Of a stretch of DNA of 22,857 nucleotides, positions 20,594-22,857 are shown in pieces. The DNA lies in contig JAIPMN010006015.1 of assembly GCA_020650975.1 (NCBI GenBank), positions 1-22,857 of the forward strand, written 5' to 3'. This DNA comes from Apostichopus californicus. Its lineage: Eukaryota; Echinodermata; Holothuroidea; Aspidochirotida; Stichopodidae. Both the position numbers and the translations under genes were made by a program. Below the pieces are notes generated by a model, which saw only the letters and a list, made by a program, of their open reading frames with translations, was not told where the DNA came from and did no database searches. Position 1 is the first letter of the stretch; each line of letters begins with the position of its first letter.

Positions 20594-20606
20594 GGGTCAA
20601 AGGTCA
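20594..20606 (+). promoter_or_regulatory. Consensus DR1 nuclear-receptor site
   Basis: GGGTCA and AGGTCA are arranged as a direct repeat with one spacer base, preceded by G: GGGGTCAAAGGTCA at 20593-20606. This matches the textbook DR1 bound by HNF4, RXR and PPAR-type receptors. Occupancy cannot be judged from sequence. Confidence 0.4.
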
Positions 20607-20616
20607 CACTGGGGAT

Positions 20617-20742
20617 CCCTGTATATTTATTATATTTTATGTCCTCCTTCAGAGGAAATAAATCAGAATTTATTCCCTCTTCCTCCCCTGGTAGGTTTAA
20701 TCCTAAGGGTCTTTGTAGGGATTTTTTAACAAATATACAGGG
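20617..20742. repeat. 126 bp nested inverted repeat
   Basis: Perfect 12 bp outer arms, CCCTGTATATTT (20617-20628) and AAATATACAGGG (20731-20742), enclose an inner hairpin with 13 bp arms, AGAGGAAATAAAT (20651-20663) and ATTTATTCCCTCT (20668-20680), one mismatch and a 4-nt loop. Size and end repeats fit a very small inverted-repeat element, but the 7 bp either side do not match. A 65-codon frame is open on both strands here because of the symmetry, and neither is a gene. Confidence 0.5.
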
Positions 20743-22857
20743 TTTGTCTATATGCCACATATTCCACATCAGGAATTCCACAGACTAGATTTTGTTATTC
20801 TAAGATCTCCTTGTCTCCATGTGTTCTAAAATTTTACTATATCATAATATCTATAAACCACGACAGTTTTGAAATTAAAGGAGAATAGCAGCACTTGTAT
20901 ATAAGTGACAAACTGCAAATCATACATTGTTATTAAAATGAAATAAAATTTGTATGATTGCTATTAATGACGAAAAATTTGTTTTTTTTGTCTGTACCAG
21001 CAGTATGGAACAAAACAAACAGTATCCTGTGTATAAATATTCCTATAAATTCCTAGTATGGTACTATGGAGATGAAACTGTACCATCTCTTTAGGGATTT
21101 CCCTTGTCAAAATTTATCAAACAGAATTGTGTTTTAAGCAAAGCAGGTCTTGCAGCTGCATTCCAAACACATCAAATAACAGCACTTGGCTAATCTCATG
21201 AGCCTCATATCTGTTGAACCAGCAGCCTATGGGCTACCCTGGATTTTGATGTCTTCAAGAAATTAAATTTGTACATTTTCGATCAAACTTTCCTCTTTAT
21301 AGTGTCAACAGAAATTAGGTTATACTCTTTTAAATATCATACCTATTCTATACAGTCTCTTTAAATGTCAGCTTGTGAGACAAAACTTTCCCAGGCAAAC
21401 AATTATTCTCCAGATCAGATTTAAAGGTGTTCTTGAACTTGCCCCCCCCCCCCCACCCCATAAAATAGTTGAAATTAAGATCATTGAAATGCCATTATGT
21501 GATATTTAAAGTACTGAAATATTCAATTTGTAGATAATTAGTGTGTTCTATTTTGTTTAACTAATTAAGAGGGTACAACTATCACTTTCTTTGCAGATGT
21601 TTGTGTGTTTCAAGAAAACTGTGATTTATTGACATTTGTTTTTTACTGAAATATAAATTGCTTGGTGTCTTTCTGGGACATTCACCTGACAAATATTATA
21701 TCCCTTTTCCTATCACGTTGCCCTCCGGCTGTGTGCCCTTTTCATCCCTTGTTGTTGCTTCCTATGATTACCTCTAGTAAGTACCGCTTAATAGTTTGCA
21801 TAGATTTGTAAGAGTTCAGTGTACTGTGTAAAGCTACACTTTGCATTGTATCTGGTTGTTTCCGAGTTATCCTTGGGAAGGAAAAGTTATATTTCATGAC
21901 AAAACAAGCCTTACCTCAGTGCACCAAAGCAATGCTTGGAAACTAGATTGGAAACAATCAGAAACATCAAAAAATTGTATTAAATTGAAACAGTCATTGG
22001 AATGCACAGTCTTTTAGCATAGTAGGAGCTACTGTACCAAGTGTTTACAACTTAAATCCCTATACATATCAGGTAAATATTTGAACAAGTTTCTTTTGGA
22101 AGTTGCCCATGAATGTTTAACATTGTGTAACCACAATGATCCTAAATCACACCATAGCAAACTGATGTACAGTAGCTTTAAATTGTTGTGGCTGTTGAAC
22201 ATTTATCAAGTCTGGTCTCTACATGCATGTAGCTCACAGCTGGCTATGGATGCCAGTCAGTTGTGTCTGTGCATACATACTGTATATAGCGTACATGCAT
22301 GGCCAACACTGTCGCGCTACATGAGATGATGTTTTGATATTTGTCGTCAAAAGTAAAGTTCTACATGACATATTTCAGATTTTCAGAAGAGAAGCACTTT
22401 ATAACTATAACTATGACATGTTTCATCTTCATGAAAACCTTCATGAGGTTGTTTAACATGAAGTAATATCTGCTTGTCAGTCACATTGATCGTTTGTCCT
22501 TTTTTTGGAGACTGCCAGTGTCAGTTAATTGGTATTTCTTTATCTCTGTTAATACAGTAATTAGGTGTTTCTGTAGTAATCAAAGTCCATTACAAGCATA
22601 TGTTTACAGAAACCTATCAACCTAGCTATAACACTGAATATTCATAAGTATAGTACTAACCAATCATGACAGAGGTTGCAATTGTTTGGATGCCATTAAT
22701 AACTTTGAATTTATGTTCCTTCGTTTGTTGCCAGTGAGCTTTTCATGTAAGGTCAATGATGAAGGCAACTGTATGGAGTTAACAAGTATACTAGTAATTT
22801 CTAGCAAACTCCCCTACTATTTTATACTCAACCTGGAGAGATTCTGCAAAAAAATGC
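20743..22857. other. Non-coding or unassigned to window end
   Basis: AT-rich DNA with few CpG. It includes a C13 run at 21442-21454, a 7 bp-arm hairpin at 21058-21086, and an inverted pair GTTTCTGTA / TACAGAAAC at 22567-22575 and 22605-22613. A donor-like GTAAGT at 21779 has no convincing exon before it. The 82-codon frame at 22081-22329 has no recognisable domain. No exon common to the two candidate first exons was found. Confidence 0.4.

Noticed and set aside
20584-20788. Overlapping open frames on both strands (65 codons each)
   Set aside because: Explained by the inverted-repeat symmetry of the segment.

Overview
This window looks like nuclear DNA of an animal, most likely a marine invertebrate. 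It is AT-rich and has no gene-dense or operon-like layout. No open frame on either strand exceeds about 145 codons, and I recognise none of them as a known protein. Microsatellites, long C/G homopolymers, miniature inverted-repeat elements and degraded interspersed repeats are scattered throughout. Recurring 'taggccta'-type strings and repeat fragments built round GGATCC plus a C-run recall echinoderm and other marine invertebrate genomes. That taxonomic hint comes from memory and is weak.

The best gene evidence is two short candidate first coding exons on the + strand, at 2996-3041 and 17611-17647. Each has an in-frame stop just upstream, an A at -3 of the ATG and a near-consensus 5' splice site (GTAAGT or GTGAGT). 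Both leave the reading frame in phase 1, and both lie in DNA with more CpG than its surroundings. They could be alternative first exons of one gene whose body lies to the right of the window, or first exons of two separate genes. I cannot name the gene. On the one-gene reading, most of the window is promoter and intron.

Region by region: 1-2870 is CpG-containing non-coding DNA with repeat fragments. 2875-3165 is a candidate promoter with exon 1a. 3444-3896 holds an inverted-repeat cluster. 5358-6141 is a well-delimited non-autonomous DNA transposon with clustered subterminal repeats and a 7-8 bp target duplication. 6150-13500 is mostly featureless intron-like DNA with a 28 bp perfect hairpin at 7102-7129 and a tandem triplication at 9608-9728. 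13516-13884 carries six AGGTCA half-sites and a 41 bp perfect palindrome. 17050-17820 is a second CpG-rich block with exon 1b. 20347-20742 holds a 27 bp duplication, a textbook DR1 site and a nested inverted repeat.

The most unusual observation is that the hairpins at 7102-7129 and 13623-13663 are each abutted on both sides by an exact 7 bp direct repeat. They look like very small palindromic insertions with target-site duplications. The two share a similar start (CAGGGAGTT and CATGGAGCT), so they may belong to one family of micro-foldback insertions.
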